From Paenibacillus terricola (GTDB taxonomy: Bacteria > Bacillota > Bacilli > Paenibacillales > Paenibacillaceae), in the NCBI RefSeq assembly GCF_014779765.1, contig NZ_JACXZA010000004.1:1-64000 (forward strand): a stretch of 64,000 nucleotides of DNA, read 5' to 3'. Position numbers and translations under genes: made by a program. Below, in pieces: positions 48,305-56,843 of this stretch. The first letter of the stretch is position 1. Every line of letters starts with the position of its first letter. The notes below the pieces were generated by a model. The model ran no database searches, was not told the DNA's origin, and saw only the letters and a program-made list of their open reading frames with translations.

Positions 48305-49822
48305 ATGACCGTTAACAAGGATTCCAAGCCGGGCAGTGCCGGATGGCAAGCCGTATTACGGTTGTACCGGTATGTTCGGAAAGCAGCAGTATCAGCAGTG
48401 AAGGCCCCTGAGGGAGCATCCGGTAACCGATATCGTCGAGTCGCAGTGATTGCGGTCGCGATCGGTGTTGTTGGCGTGCTTGCAGTTGCAGGCGGTAAAC
48501 AATACGTAAAAGCTAATACGGTAGATTACTATAACGTACTTATGAATGATCAACTGGTCGGGACGGTAGACAAGCCCGAATCGGTAGAAGCCATGCTGCT
48601 TAGCAAGGCTGATGAAGTAAAGAAGTCCCATCCAGATGTGAATATGGTACTGGATACAGGTAAAGTATCCTATGAGCCGGCGAGCGGCTATAAGGCAGAC
48701 CCGGAGACAGAGGCGACGATTGCGAAGCTGGAAGGCATGCTTACTACCTACGCAACTGGCGTTGAGGTGAAGGTAAACGGTAAAGTCATTGGCGTCGTGA
48801 AAGACCGTGAGACAGCTGATCGCATTATGGAGAAAGTGAAAGACAAGTTCGCGCCGCAGACAAGTGCGAAGTCGGGCAAAGTGACGGCGCTCGCTTACAG
48901 CAGCGACATGGATGCAGGTTCGGATCGCAAGCTGAAGAAGGTCGAGATTATCGATGATATCGATAAGACGGCTGTGAATGTGGACCCAACGAAGATCGTT
49001 GATGAGAAGACGTTGTACCAGAAGCTTGTCGTGGGCAATTTGACGAGTACCAAATATACAGTTCGCGAAGGTGACTGCGTCGGATGTATTGCATCGAGCA
49101 TGAACATTTCGAAGCAGGTTATATATGAGAATAACCCTTGGATCGAGGATGATCTGATTAAGGTCGGCGACGTGCTGGACCTTACGGTGAAGAAACCAGC
49201 TGTGACGGTGCGTACGGTGGAGAGCGTAGCAGAGGTTGTGACGACCGATCCCCAAGTCGTGTATCGGACGAGCGCCAACATGCGCGTCGGCGAGTCGAAA
49301 GTACTGCAGCAGGGAAGCGGCGGCAAGAAGCGGTTGACGTACCGTCTGACGAAGGACAACGGTTATCTGATGAGCGAGGAGTTGATCGGATACGAGGTTC
49401 TGAAGAAGGGTACGCCGAAGATCGTCGTAAAAGGCACGAAAGTTGTACAAGGCGAAGGTTCGGGCGTATTCGCTTGGCCGATTAGCAGTCATACGCTGTC
49501 GAGCAGCTTCGGCAGACGTTGGGGCAAACAGCACGAAGGCGTAGACTTGGTTGGCAGCAGCACGATTATGGCGGCAGATGATGGTGTTGTAGAGTTCGCT
49601 GGACAAAAGAATGGTTACGGCAATTGTGTCATTATAAATCATAAGAATGGTTACAAAACATTGTACGGACACATGAAGTCGATCTCCGTGAAAAGCGGTC
49701 AAATCCTCGAGAAGGGCGATAAGGTTGGCGTAATGGGCAACACGGGCCATTCAACCGGCACGCATCTTCACTTCGAGATTCAGAAGAACGGCGTGGTGCA
49801 GAACCCGCTCAAATATTTGTAA
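48305..49822 (+). CDS. M23 family peptidoglycan endopeptidase with LysM and G5 domains
   Basis: A 505-aa protein. There is a cytoplasmic N-terminus and one membrane segment (~45-65), so the rest is extracytoplasmic. A LysM-like domain (~255-300) carries an unusual Cys pair in REGDCVGCIASSM. A G5 domain (~303-380) follows, and the C-terminal M23 metallopeptidase has zinc-site motifs HEGVD and HLHFE plus YGHM. It should cut peptide crossbridges in the wall. GGAGAAGGAG precedes the ATG. Its place beside walRK suggests the WalR regulon, but no clear WalR box was found upstream. Confidence 0.92.
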   Translation: MTVNKDSKPGSAGWQAVLRLYRYVRKAAVSAVKAPEGASGNRYRRVAVIAVAIGVVGVLAVAGGKQYVKANTVDYYNVLMNDQLVGTVDKPESVEAMLLSKADEVKKSHPDVNMVLDTGKVSYEPASGYKADPETEATIAKLEGMLTTYATGVEVKVNGKVIGVVKDRETADRIMEKVKDKFAPQTSAKSGKVTALAYSSDMDAGSDRKLKKVEIIDDIDKTAVNVDPTKIVDEKTLYQKLVVGNLTSTKYTVREGDCVGCIASSMNISKQVIYENNPWIEDDLIKVGDVLDLTVKKPAVTVRTVESVAEVVTTDPQVVYRTSANMRVGESKVLQQGSGGKKRLTYRLTKDNGYLMSEELIGYEVLKKGTPKIVVKGTKVVQGEGSGVFAWPISSHTLSSSFGRRWGKQHEGVDLVGSSTIMAADDGVVEFAGQKNGYGNCVIINHKNGYKTLYGHMKSISVKSGQILEKGDKVGVMGNTGHSTGTHLHFEIQKNGVVQNPLKYL

Positions 49823-49830
49823 GACAGATA

Positions 49831-49871
49831 AGCATCGCACTCGGCGGACTCGCTGGAGGCGGTGCTTTTTT
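49831..49871 (+). terminator. M23 peptidase gene terminator
   Basis: AGCATCGC / GCGGTGCT (one G-U) with inner GGCGGACTC-type pairing, followed by TTTTTT. Confidence 0.8.
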
Positions 49872-50032
49872 CATGCGTCGGGAATTGAGGGGTCCAACTG
49901 AATAGGTGGTGAGGGTCTATTGAATTAGCCGATCTATTGGTGTGGGGGTAACGTTCGTCTAGTTGTTGGCGGGTGAGAGCTGCGGAGTAATGGGTTAGGA
50001 GAAGCGGAGATCTGAAGGGAACCGAGATTCAA

Positions 50033-50227
50033 TTACACGGCGCTTTTCTCGAAGCCAAGGGCATGCTGGGGAATAAGAACGGGCTGCGGCAATACATCTT
50101 GTTGATCGCGGGCGATCGTTCTGTCCGACATGAAGCTGCTGTTCTGGCTGAGTGCGGCGGCAAGTATCATAGCTGCGGCAGCTGTCTGAGCTAGTCGGCT
50201 CTTGCGGCGGCGGATTGTTGAGTTCAT
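50033..50227 (-). CDS. Possible small secreted or membrane protein
   Basis: A 64-codon frame, MNSTIRRRKSRLAQTAAAAM, then ILAAALSQNSS and a polar tail ending ALGFEKSAV. A basic start followed by an Ala-rich hydrophobic stretch looks like a signal or anchor. The upstream sequence has only a weak RBS (GAGAGTG). No family recognised; it may be spurious. Confidence 0.35.
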   Translation of the reverse strand: MNSTIRRRKSRLAQTAAAAMILAAALSQNSSFMSDRTIARDQQDVLPQPVLIPQHALGFEKSAV

Positions 50228-50376
50228 GATGATTGGTCACTCTCGCTTTCCATATGTAAGTTCGTTGTTTGACTGACTTCATTGTAGAGCACAATGTTCA
50301 ACAGAGTATGAAATGAATGTTAAATCTAGATTAGAATCGCCATCGAATTGTTTCTCCGTACATGAAAGAGTTTTCA

Positions 50377-50406
50377 TTGGGACTGCAAGGGCGGGTATGG
50401 TAAAAT
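50377..50406 (+). promoter_or_regulatory. Candidate wal operon promoter
   Basis: TTGGGA (50377-50382), 18 nt, TAAAAT (50401-50406), about 48 nt before the walR start. Confidence 0.45.
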
Positions 50407-50453
50407 GGTACTGTTAGACGTATGAGAAACTATTACGGGCGGGCGGTGGAGCC

Positions 50454-51233
50454 ATGCACGGCAAAATATTAGTAGTTGACGATGAACAGCCGATTGCTGA
50501 CATCTTGAAATTCAACCTCGAGAAGGAAGGCTACGAGGTCATCTGTGCTTTCGATGGCGGCGAGGCGGTACGTCTCGCGTATGAGGAGCGTCCGGATCTG
50601 ATGCTGCTCGATCTGATGCTGCCGGTGAAGGATGGCATGGACGTATGTCGCGAAGTACGAGCGGCAAGTCTCCAGCTGCCAATCATTATGCTGACGGCGA
50701 AGGATACGGAGCTCGACAAAGTGCTGGGCCTAGAGCTTGGCGCTGACGATTATGTAACGAAGCCGTTCAGCACGCGTGAGCTATTGGCACGGGTAAAGGC
50801 ACATCTTCGCAGGCAGAAGAAGGCAAGCGAAGCGGTTGCGGAAGCGCAGACGGCCGCTGCTGATGCCGCGGTTGCGAATGGCGCCGCTGAAGCGGAGCAG
50901 AGCAAGAACGGCCTGACGATTTTTAACCTGTTTATCGATACCGACATGTATGTCATCTATAAAGATAACGAACCAATCGATCTGACGCACCGTGAGTATG
51001 AGCTTGTTTATTACTTGGCCCGCAACAGCGGCAAGGTAATGACGCGCGAGCATTTGCTGCAGGCGGTATGGGGATTTGAATATTTCGGCGATGTGCGGAC
51101 AGTCGATGTGACCGTGCGTCGTATTCGGGAGAAAATTGAAGACGATCCGAGCCGACCAGAATATATTCTAACCCGGCGCGGTCTTGGCTATCTGATGCGT
51201 AATCCCAAATCAGGCGGCTTCGGGTTTGCATGA
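50454..51233 (+). CDS. walR: Response regulator WalR (YycF)
   Basis: Essential OmpR-family regulator of cell-wall hydrolases in low-GC Gram-positives. The protein is 259 aa. The receiver domain has phosphoacceptor D53 ([11 protein letters not shown]) and K103. The winged-helix effector domain is at ~155-250, with [20 protein letters not shown] and [20 protein letters not shown]. The linker (~121-151) is an Ala-rich insertion that makes it ~24 residues longer than B. subtilis WalR. Stop overlaps walK by ATGA. Confidence 0.98.
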   Translation: MHGKILVVDDEQPIADILKFNLEKEGYEVICAFDGGEAVRLAYEERPDLMLLDLMLPVKDGMDVCREVRAASLQLPIIMLTAKDTELDKVLGLELGADDYVTKPFSTRELLARVKAHLRRQKKASEAVAEAQTAAADAAVANGAAEAEQSKNGLTIFNLFIDTDMYVIYKDNEPIDLTHREYELVYYLARNSGKVMTREHLLQAVWGFEYFGDVRTVDVTVRRIREKIEDDPSRPEYILTRRGLGYLMRNPKSGGFGFA

Positions 51234-53062
51234 ACGGGATTCGGCTGTTCCGTACCGTTCAGGTTAAGCTGATTATTATTTATGTGCTGCTGATCCTCAT
51301 CGCGATGCAGCTCATAGGTGTCTATTTCATTAGCACGGTCAAGAACTCGCTGACCGAGAGCTTCACAAGCAACCTGAAGGATCAGGCCAACTTGCTGTCG
51401 GAGATGGCGGTGCCAACGCTCTCAGGCAAAGGAGTCACTCGGGATGACAAAACTTCGGATACAGCGGAGCTGAGCAACCTGGTGCGCAACCTGTTCTCGA
51501 TCAGCGAAGCGGAGATTCAAGTGCTCGATAGCAGCGGCAAAGTATTGGCTACGTCGGTGGCATCCCATCAGTCGTACGTGGGCAAGAAGAACACGTCGCT
51601 GGCAGTCACGCGCGCGCTGCAATCGATTCGAGATAATGAAGAAGAAATTATCGATGAAGATAATGTGCGGAAGAAAATAATCGCGCAGCCCGTTATTTAT
51701 GAAGGCGGCCGCGTTATTGGCGCCGTGTATATCGTTGCGTCGATGAACGATCTGTACAACACGATGGACCGGGTCAATCGGATCTTCGTGACGGGTACGC
51801 TGCTCGCGCTTGGTCTAACCGGCGTGCTCGGCGTTCTGCTGGCGCATACGATTACGAGCCCGATTAAGACACTGACACGTTCTGCGGCGGCAATCGCCGA
51901 GGGCCGGTTTGACCAACAGGTCAAGGTGCTTGGCGACGATGAGATCGGTCGATTGAGCGAGGCGTTCAACGACATGACGAACCGGCTGCGCGAAGCGTTG
52001 TCGGTCAACGAAGAGGAGCGGGACAAACTCGCTTCTGTGCTTGCGAATATGAGTGACGGCGTTGTCGCCGCAGACCAGAGCGGGCACGTTATCGTCTCCA
52101 ACCGCCGCGCACTTGAGCTTCTTGATGTGGCGGAGTGCGAGGGCCAGCCGCTGACGCGACTCCTCGGCTTGTCTCAGGAAGACATGACCGAGCTTCAGAA
52201 GTCGGCCGGGTCCCGTCTGCTGCATCAGGAGAGTGAAGATGGCGGCGAATGGCTGCTGCGCGTGACGTTCACGCCGGTGCATCGCCGCGATAAGGGTACG
52301 ACGAGCACGATCGTTATCCTAGAGGATGTAACAGAGCAAGAGAAGCTGGAGCAGTCCCGCCGAGAGTTCGTTGCGAACGTATCGCATGAGCTGCGGACAC
52401 CGCTGACGACGATCAAGAGTTATGCCGAGGCGCTGGATGATGGCGCACTCGACGAGCGTCAGCTGGCTGATCGTTTCGTGAACGTTATTCGTAACGAGAC
52501 GGAGCGGATGATTCGACTCGTGACGGATCTGCTTCACCTGTCCCGGTTCGATTCGAATCAGGCGCCGCTGCGGCGGAGCTCCACGAATTTGCCAGATCTG
52601 CTTGAGGAAGCTGCGGACCGATTCGCCTTCCAGATGAATCAGAAGGGCATTCAGTCCGAGGTTCGCATCGAGGATGGCGTCGGCTCCGTCTGGCTCGATC
52701 GCGATGGCATCGACCAGGTGCTTGATAACTTGTTATCTAATGCAATCAAATATACGCAGGGCGGCGGAAGCATTGTGCTGACCGCACGCAAACCAGATAC
52801 CCACTCGGTTGCTATCAGCGTCAAGGATGCGGGCATAGGCATTCCGAAGAAGGACATGGGACGCATTTTTGACCGATTCTATCGGGTTGATAAGGCCCGC
52901 TCGCGCAATATGGGCGGCACAGGACTAGGCCTATCCATTGCCCGGGAAATAGTCCGGGCGCATGGCGGGACAATCTCACTCGACTCTGAACTGAATGTAG
53001 GTACGACGGTCACGTTCACGCTGCCGACACCCGACATTCGGGAAGGGGGCGAGTCCGCATGA
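51230..53062 (+). CDS. walK: Sensor histidine kinase WalK (YycG)
   Basis: A 610-aa membrane kinase for WalR. Two membrane segments (~12-32 and ~183-203) enclose an extracellular PAS-type domain, then come HAMP (~205-257), PAS (~262-365), HisKA with [15 protein letters not shown], and HATPase with [10 protein letters not shown] and [14 protein letters not shown]. It overlaps walR and walH (ATGA), so all are coupled. Confidence 0.98.
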   Translation: MNGIRLFRTVQVKLIIIYVLLILIAMQLIGVYFISTVKNSLTESFTSNLKDQANLLSEMAVPTLSGKGVTRDDKTSDTAELSNLVRNLFSISEAEIQVLDSSGKVLATSVASHQSYVGKKNTSLAVTRALQSIRDNEEEIIDEDNVRKKIIAQPVIYEGGRVIGAVYIVASMNDLYNTMDRVNRIFVTGTLLALGLTGVLGVLLAHTITSPIKTLTRSAAAIAEGRFDQQVKVLGDDEIGRLSEAFNDMTNRLREALSVNEEERDKLASVLANMSDGVVAADQSGHVIVSNRRALELLDVAECEGQPLTRLLGLSQEDMTELQKSAGSRLLHQESEDGGEWLLRVTFTPVHRRDKGTTSTIVILEDVTEQEKLEQSRREFVANVSHELRTPLTTIKSYAEALDDGALDERQLADRFVNVIRNETERMIRLVTDLLHLSRFDSNQAPLRRSSTNLPDLLEEAADRFAFQMNQKGIQSEVRIEDGVGSVWLDRDGIDQVLDNLLSNAIKYTQGGGSIVLTARKPDTHSVAISVKDAGIGIPKKDMGRIFDRFYRVDKARSRNMGGTGLGLSIAREIVRAHGGTISLDSELNVGTTVTFTLPTPDIREGGESA

Positions 53063-54555
53063 TCGAGAAACTGAAGACGGTCATTCTAAGCGTGCTTATC
53101 GTGCTTAGCTTGCTGCAAAGCTACTGGCTTGCATACAGTATGCCAGGTCTCGCAGCAAGAGTCCGAACCGGCATCGACTATGTGAATACGGAGCAGATGG
53201 GGCCGACCGAGCAGATCGAGAACGTTATTTTTCCCGAATCGATTGTGCTTCATATGGGGCAGTCGCAGCATACGGTGTTGTATCCTCCCACTAATTTCTA
53301 TGATCTCGTGTTCCGTAAGATACAAGCGGTCGGGTTCAAAAGCTTCACCCGATATGCGAAGTCGAGTTATGACTGGAACCAGATTCGCGACAAGAAGAAA
53401 GGCGTTGAGCTTCGGTTCGACGGCGTACCCGTTTCACTGCTTGGCAAGCTGATGAAGCTTGAGGGTGATCTGGTATTCACGGCGGATCGGATCGATCGGA
53501 TCTGGATCTACATGGATGAGGATACCGAGCTGGTGCATGCGTTCTTGTTCAGTTCAGATGGTCGTACGGTATACGAGGCGTCCCGTACTGATATTACAGC
53601 ACGCGATGTCGAGGAATATGTCGGCTTCGGCCAATACGGTACATCGTATAAGCCGGATGGCGATATTTATTTGCCGGAGATCTCGATTGAAGCGGTCGAA
53701 GCGGTTGTCGGTTACAAGACATACCCGCCTGATCAGATGCAGCGCAGCTTGTTCTCCGACCCAGGCACGACGCGGACGCTGGAGAACTTGAATGGCGCGT
53801 TAATCTTCACCGATGGCAAGCGCGGTCTGCAGATCGAACAGAATGGCAAGTGGGCTAGCTATACGAACCCGGCTGCTCCGCAGACGACGCAGAACGATAT
53901 ATCCGAGAATGTGCTTGCTTCTCTGCAGTTCATTAATGAGCATGGCGGCTGGGACGGATTGCATCGTTATGTACCAGTCAGCTCAACAATAGACGCAGCC
54001 GGTGATGGCGGACGGATGGTGTTGTTCCAGCAGTATTACGGCGCTTATCCAATCGTATCGGACGAGCTGTACAAATTCGGTTACATGCGGCTTCTGCTGC
54101 AGCAGGGCGTTGTAACGGAGTATGAACGCTCGCTTATGACGCTGGAGAATGTCGCGCAGTTGAAGACGACGCGCTGGCTGCCAGGAGGCGAGCTTCTACG
54201 GTCTACGCTGCAAGCGATGGATCGCAGAAGCGAGATCCGATCGGTGTATCCAGCTGTACGCGTCATTCCAGCGACGGATGGAGACACCTTATCGTTGGTG
54301 CCGGTCTGGGCGGCTCGTTATGCGGATGGCACCCAGGTCATCGTTATGAATGCCCAGCCAGCTGGTTATGACGGCGTGGCAGAGCGGCATGAGTGGCAGC
54401 TAGAACAGCAGCAGAAGAAGAATACGACAGCCAATGCGGATAAGACCGTAAGCGGAATCGGCGCTGCCGGCGGCAGCGGCCGTTCGAATACGTCGGTCAG
54501 CAGGCTGTCGGATCTGGAAGATAAAACGGCGGCAGTGGAACAGCCAGCAGGATGA
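53059..54555 (+). CDS. walH: WalK regulator WalH (YycH)
   Basis: A 498-aa protein with one N-terminal membrane segment (~7-30) and an extracytoplasmic remainder. It matches YycH by position, topology and motifs such as LFSDPGTTRTLENLNGALIF. With WalI it restrains WalK in Bacillus. The C-terminal ~50 residues are Gln/Lys/Thr/Ser-rich and look disordered, an extension relative to the usual family length. Confidence 0.9.
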   Translation: MIEKLKTVILSVLIVLSLLQSYWLAYSMPGLAARVRTGIDYVNTEQMGPTEQIENVIFPESIVLHMGQSQHTVLYPPTNFYDLVFRKIQAVGFKSFTRYAKSSYDWNQIRDKKKGVELRFDGVPVSLLGKLMKLEGDLVFTADRIDRIWIYMDEDTELVHAFLFSSDGRTVYEASRTDITARDVEEYVGFGQYGTSYKPDGDIYLPEISIEAVEAVVGYKTYPPDQMQRSLFSDPGTTRTLENLNGALIFTDGKRGLQIEQNGKWASYTNPAAPQTTQNDISENVLASLQFINEHGGWDGLHRYVPVSSTIDAAGDGGRMVLFQQYYGAYPIVSDELYKFGYMRLLLQQGVVTEYERSLMTLENVAQLKTTRWLPGGELLRSTLQAMDRRSEIRSVYPAVRVIPATDGDTLSLVPVWAARYADGTQVIVMNAQPAGYDGVAERHEWQLEQQQKKNTTANADKTVSGIGAAGGSGRSNTSVSRLSDLEDKTAAVEQPAG

Positions 54556-54652
54556 ACCAAGCTGTTCCTGCTGACGTGTTCATGCAGTGTCGGTTGCAGC
54601 ATGAAGCTTGATCATCGGCAGTAGGAGCGTCTCAAGTCGGAGGTGAGTGCGC

Positions 54653-55411
54653 ATGGATTGGAGCCGCGCTAAGAGCGTGCTTATACTCGCTTTTCTCTTG
54701 CTGAATGTCGTGCTCGGCTATCAGCTGTGGGAGAACGTTAGTGAACGGTTGAATACGGGCCAGAAGCTGGGCGACCTGGATGCAGATACGCTGCGGATGA
54801 TGAAGGAGCGGGGAATCGGTCTCGCAACATCAGCAAGCATTCCATCGGAAACGCCAGAGCTGCGGGATTTGACCTATCGGTTCAAAATAACCGGCACGGC
54901 AGAAGAGGTCACGCTTGAGAAACCGGTGGACAGCCGGATTATTTTCGACGAGAAGGAACTGATTGCTCAGCTGGGCGGTGTCATTCCCGATCTGGCGGAG
55001 TATCAGTACGACCAATTGGCCAGCCCTGACGGCATCTTTGTTCTATACCGGATGGCAGGCGGACGGCCGATGTTCGATGTGAAGCTTGAGCTGTTCTACA
55101 GCAATCAGAACCAGAAAATAACCGCATACCGCCAGACACAGGTTGAGCTGGTCGACGCCGAAGCTTCGGAGGCGCATGAAGTGCTGCCGGCCTCGAAGGC
55201 GATTGTGCCGCTCGTGGACAAGTATTTGGAAGAGGGATCGGTTATTAAAGAAATATCGCTTGGCTATCATGGCCAGCTGTTCAACTCGGAAACCCAGTAT
55301 GCTGCGCCGTCTTGGCGGGTGCTGCTCGAGAACGGCAAACCGTTCTACGTTCATGCGATCAGCGCTGAGGTTGTACAGGAGAAGGTCGAGGACACAGCGG
55401 ACGAACATTAG
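54653..55411 (+). CDS. walI: WalK regulator WalI (YycI)
   Basis: A 252-aa protein with a single N-terminal membrane segment (SVLILAFLLLNVVLGYQLW) and an extracytoplasmic YycI domain with the pattern VPLVDKYLEEGSVIKEISLG. GGAGGTG is 7 nt before the ATG; an in-frame GTG two codons earlier is too close to the RBS. It follows walH by ~97 nt. Confidence 0.9.
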   Translation: MDWSRAKSVLILAFLLLNVVLGYQLWENVSERLNTGQKLGDLDADTLRMMKERGIGLATSASIPSETPELRDLTYRFKITGTAEEVTLEKPVDSRIIFDEKELIAQLGGVIPDLAEYQYDQLASPDGIFVLYRMAGGRPMFDVKLELFYSNQNQKITAYRQTQVELVDAEASEAHEVLPASKAIVPLVDKYLEEGSVIKEISLGYHGQLFNSETQYAAPSWRVLLENGKPFYVHAISAEVVQEKVEDTADEH

Positions 55412-55530
55412 CATTGGGGAATGCTAATGGGTTACACCAAGCAGGAAGCAATTGGGCATGGTCATCATTGCCCAGTGAGAGTAAGGTTAGGTTGTCAGGG
55501 GAATGTGGGAGAAGGGACGTAAGGGACGTT

Positions 55531-56337
55531 ATGGGATTTCGATTTACGGTGTTATCCAGCGGGTCGACCGGCAACGCAACAGTCGTGCAGAACGATGAGC
55601 ATACGGTGCTCGTCGACGCGGGACTGAGCGCGAAGCGGATCGACCAGCTGCTGGCGGAACGCGGGGTGTCAGGCCATAGCATTGACGCCCTGTTCGTGAC
55701 GCATGAGCATTCCGATCATATCAAGGGATTAGGTGCGGTTGCGCGCAAATATAGTCTTCCTATCTTCGCGAATGCAGCGACTTGGGAAGCAATGGAGAAA
55801 CATGTTGGTACGATTGCGCCGGAGAAGCGGACAATCGTCGAGACGGGCGAGACGGTATCGTTCGGCAATATGCGGGTAACGTCTTATCCGATCTCACACG
55901 ATGCGGCTGAGCCGGTCGGGTATTGTTTTGCCGAAGATGGTTATAAGCTGAGTCTGGCAACGGACCTTGGCTATGTGAGCGACAAAGTGAGACAGGCTAT
56001 TATCGATTCGGATGTGCTTGTCCTGGAATCGAATCACGATACGGAGATGCTCCGCATGGGGCGTTATCCATGGAACATTAAACGGCGTATTCTAAGCGAT
56101 GTCGGGCACTTGTCCAACGTTGCGGCAGGCGAAGCGCTCTGCGAACTGATGACGGATCGGACGAAGCGCGTCTATCTGGCGCACCTTAGTCTGGATCATA
56201 ATGTAATGGAGCTTGCGAAGCTTACGATTAATGGTATTTTTGAGAACAACGGCATATTCTTTAAAAGAGATGAGGACCCATTGCGCGATACGTACTATGA
56301 TCGTGCTACCCCATGGGACGAAGTGAAGCGTCGATAA
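55531..56337 (+). CDS. walJ: Metallo-beta-lactamase fold hydrolase WalJ (YycJ)
   Basis: A 268-aa protein of the YycJ family, a putative 5'-3' DNA exonuclease linked to mismatch repair. Metal motif HEHSDH (THEHSDHIKGL), later ISHDAAEPVGYCF and GYVSDKVRQAI. The ATG at 55531 is preceded by two AAGGGACGT blocks; the frame is open 117 nt upstream without an RBS near another ATG. Its 3' end overlaps a convergent small gene. Confidence 0.95.
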   Translation: MGFRFTVLSSGSTGNATVVQNDEHTVLVDAGLSAKRIDQLLAERGVSGHSIDALFVTHEHSDHIKGLGAVARKYSLPIFANAATWEAMEKHVGTIAPEKRTIVETGETVSFGNMRVTSYPISHDAAEPVGYCFAEDGYKLSLATDLGYVSDKVRQAIIDSDVLVLESNHDTEMLRMGRYPWNIKRRILSDVGHLSNVAAGEALCELMTDRTKRVYLAHLSLDHNVMELAKLTINGIFENNGIFFKRDEDPLRDTYYDRATPWDEVKRR

Positions 56338-56527
56338 GTGTCTCTAGCTCGTCGTCGAGCATGGAAGTACGGTTTTCTAGTTCTTCACGTGTAACAAGTC
56401 CGCGTTCAACTAATATATCTAGCAGGACACCGACCGTTAATAGAATGCGATATTGGTCGCGTCTAAGGTCGGCAACAGTGGCGTTAAGCTGTACAAAGTC
56501 CCAAGTGGGAGATGATTTCTTAGTCAT
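56306..56527 (-). CDS. Small protein of unknown function, convergent with walJ
   Basis: A 73-aa protein starting MTKKSSPTWDFVQLNATVAD, predicted helical, with ILLTVGVLLDILVERGLVTR and an acidic end. AAGGAG is 11 nt before the ATG at 56527 (an earlier in-frame GTG abuts the RBS). Its last 32 nt overlap the end of walJ on the opposite strand. The protein-like composition and RBS favour a real gene; no family was recognised. Confidence 0.65.
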   Translation of the reverse strand: MTKKSSPTWDFVQLNATVADLRRDQYRILLTVGVLLDILVERGLVTREELENRTSMLDDELETLIDASLRPMG

Positions 56528-56617
56528 ACGAGATTTCACTCCTTCATCTCTATCATTTCGTCTTGCAATCTATTATTATTGTAGTCGTAATTACCGAAAA
56601 TATTCCTATAAGTACAT

Positions 56618-56785
56618 GTTCAAAAAGTTCGGTTTTCAGCACCGAGAAGATTGCGAGAACCTGAAGGGGGAGGAACGGAGTGTAGGCCAAACCTACATGA
56701 GTACCGGACTCCGAAGGTGAACGCAATCTTCGACGCCGAATATGCTTCATGAATCACTTCGTGATCAAAAGCGGACTTTTTGAAC
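56618..56785. mobile_element. MITE-like element between walJ and htrA
   Basis: 168 bp with terminal inverted repeats GTTCAAAAAGTTCGG (56618-56632) and CGGACTTTTTGAAC (56772-56785). Further in, GAGAAGATTGCG and CGCAATCTTCG pair, and the centre holds small hairpins such as GTAGG-CCAAA-CCTAC. It has no coding capacity. Elements with similar ends appear common in Paenibacillus genomes from memory; no transposase is present here. Confidence 0.7.
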
Positions 56786-56843
56786 AACATCTATAAAGAA
56801 ATTTGTCTTAATGTGCTGCGGCGCATTGAGAGGAGAGATAGAT

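Larger units (their letters stand above)
49872..50453. other. Intergenic region upstream of walR
   Basis: Contains one possible small minus-strand gene (50033-50227) and the walR promoter region. The part at 49872-50032 shows nothing recognisable. Confidence 0.55.

Noticed and set aside
56618-56785. A riboswitch or attenuator for htrA in the 168-bp structured element
   Set aside because: Nested terminal inverted repeats that fold end to end fit a miniature transposable element better; no terminator U tract precedes htrA.
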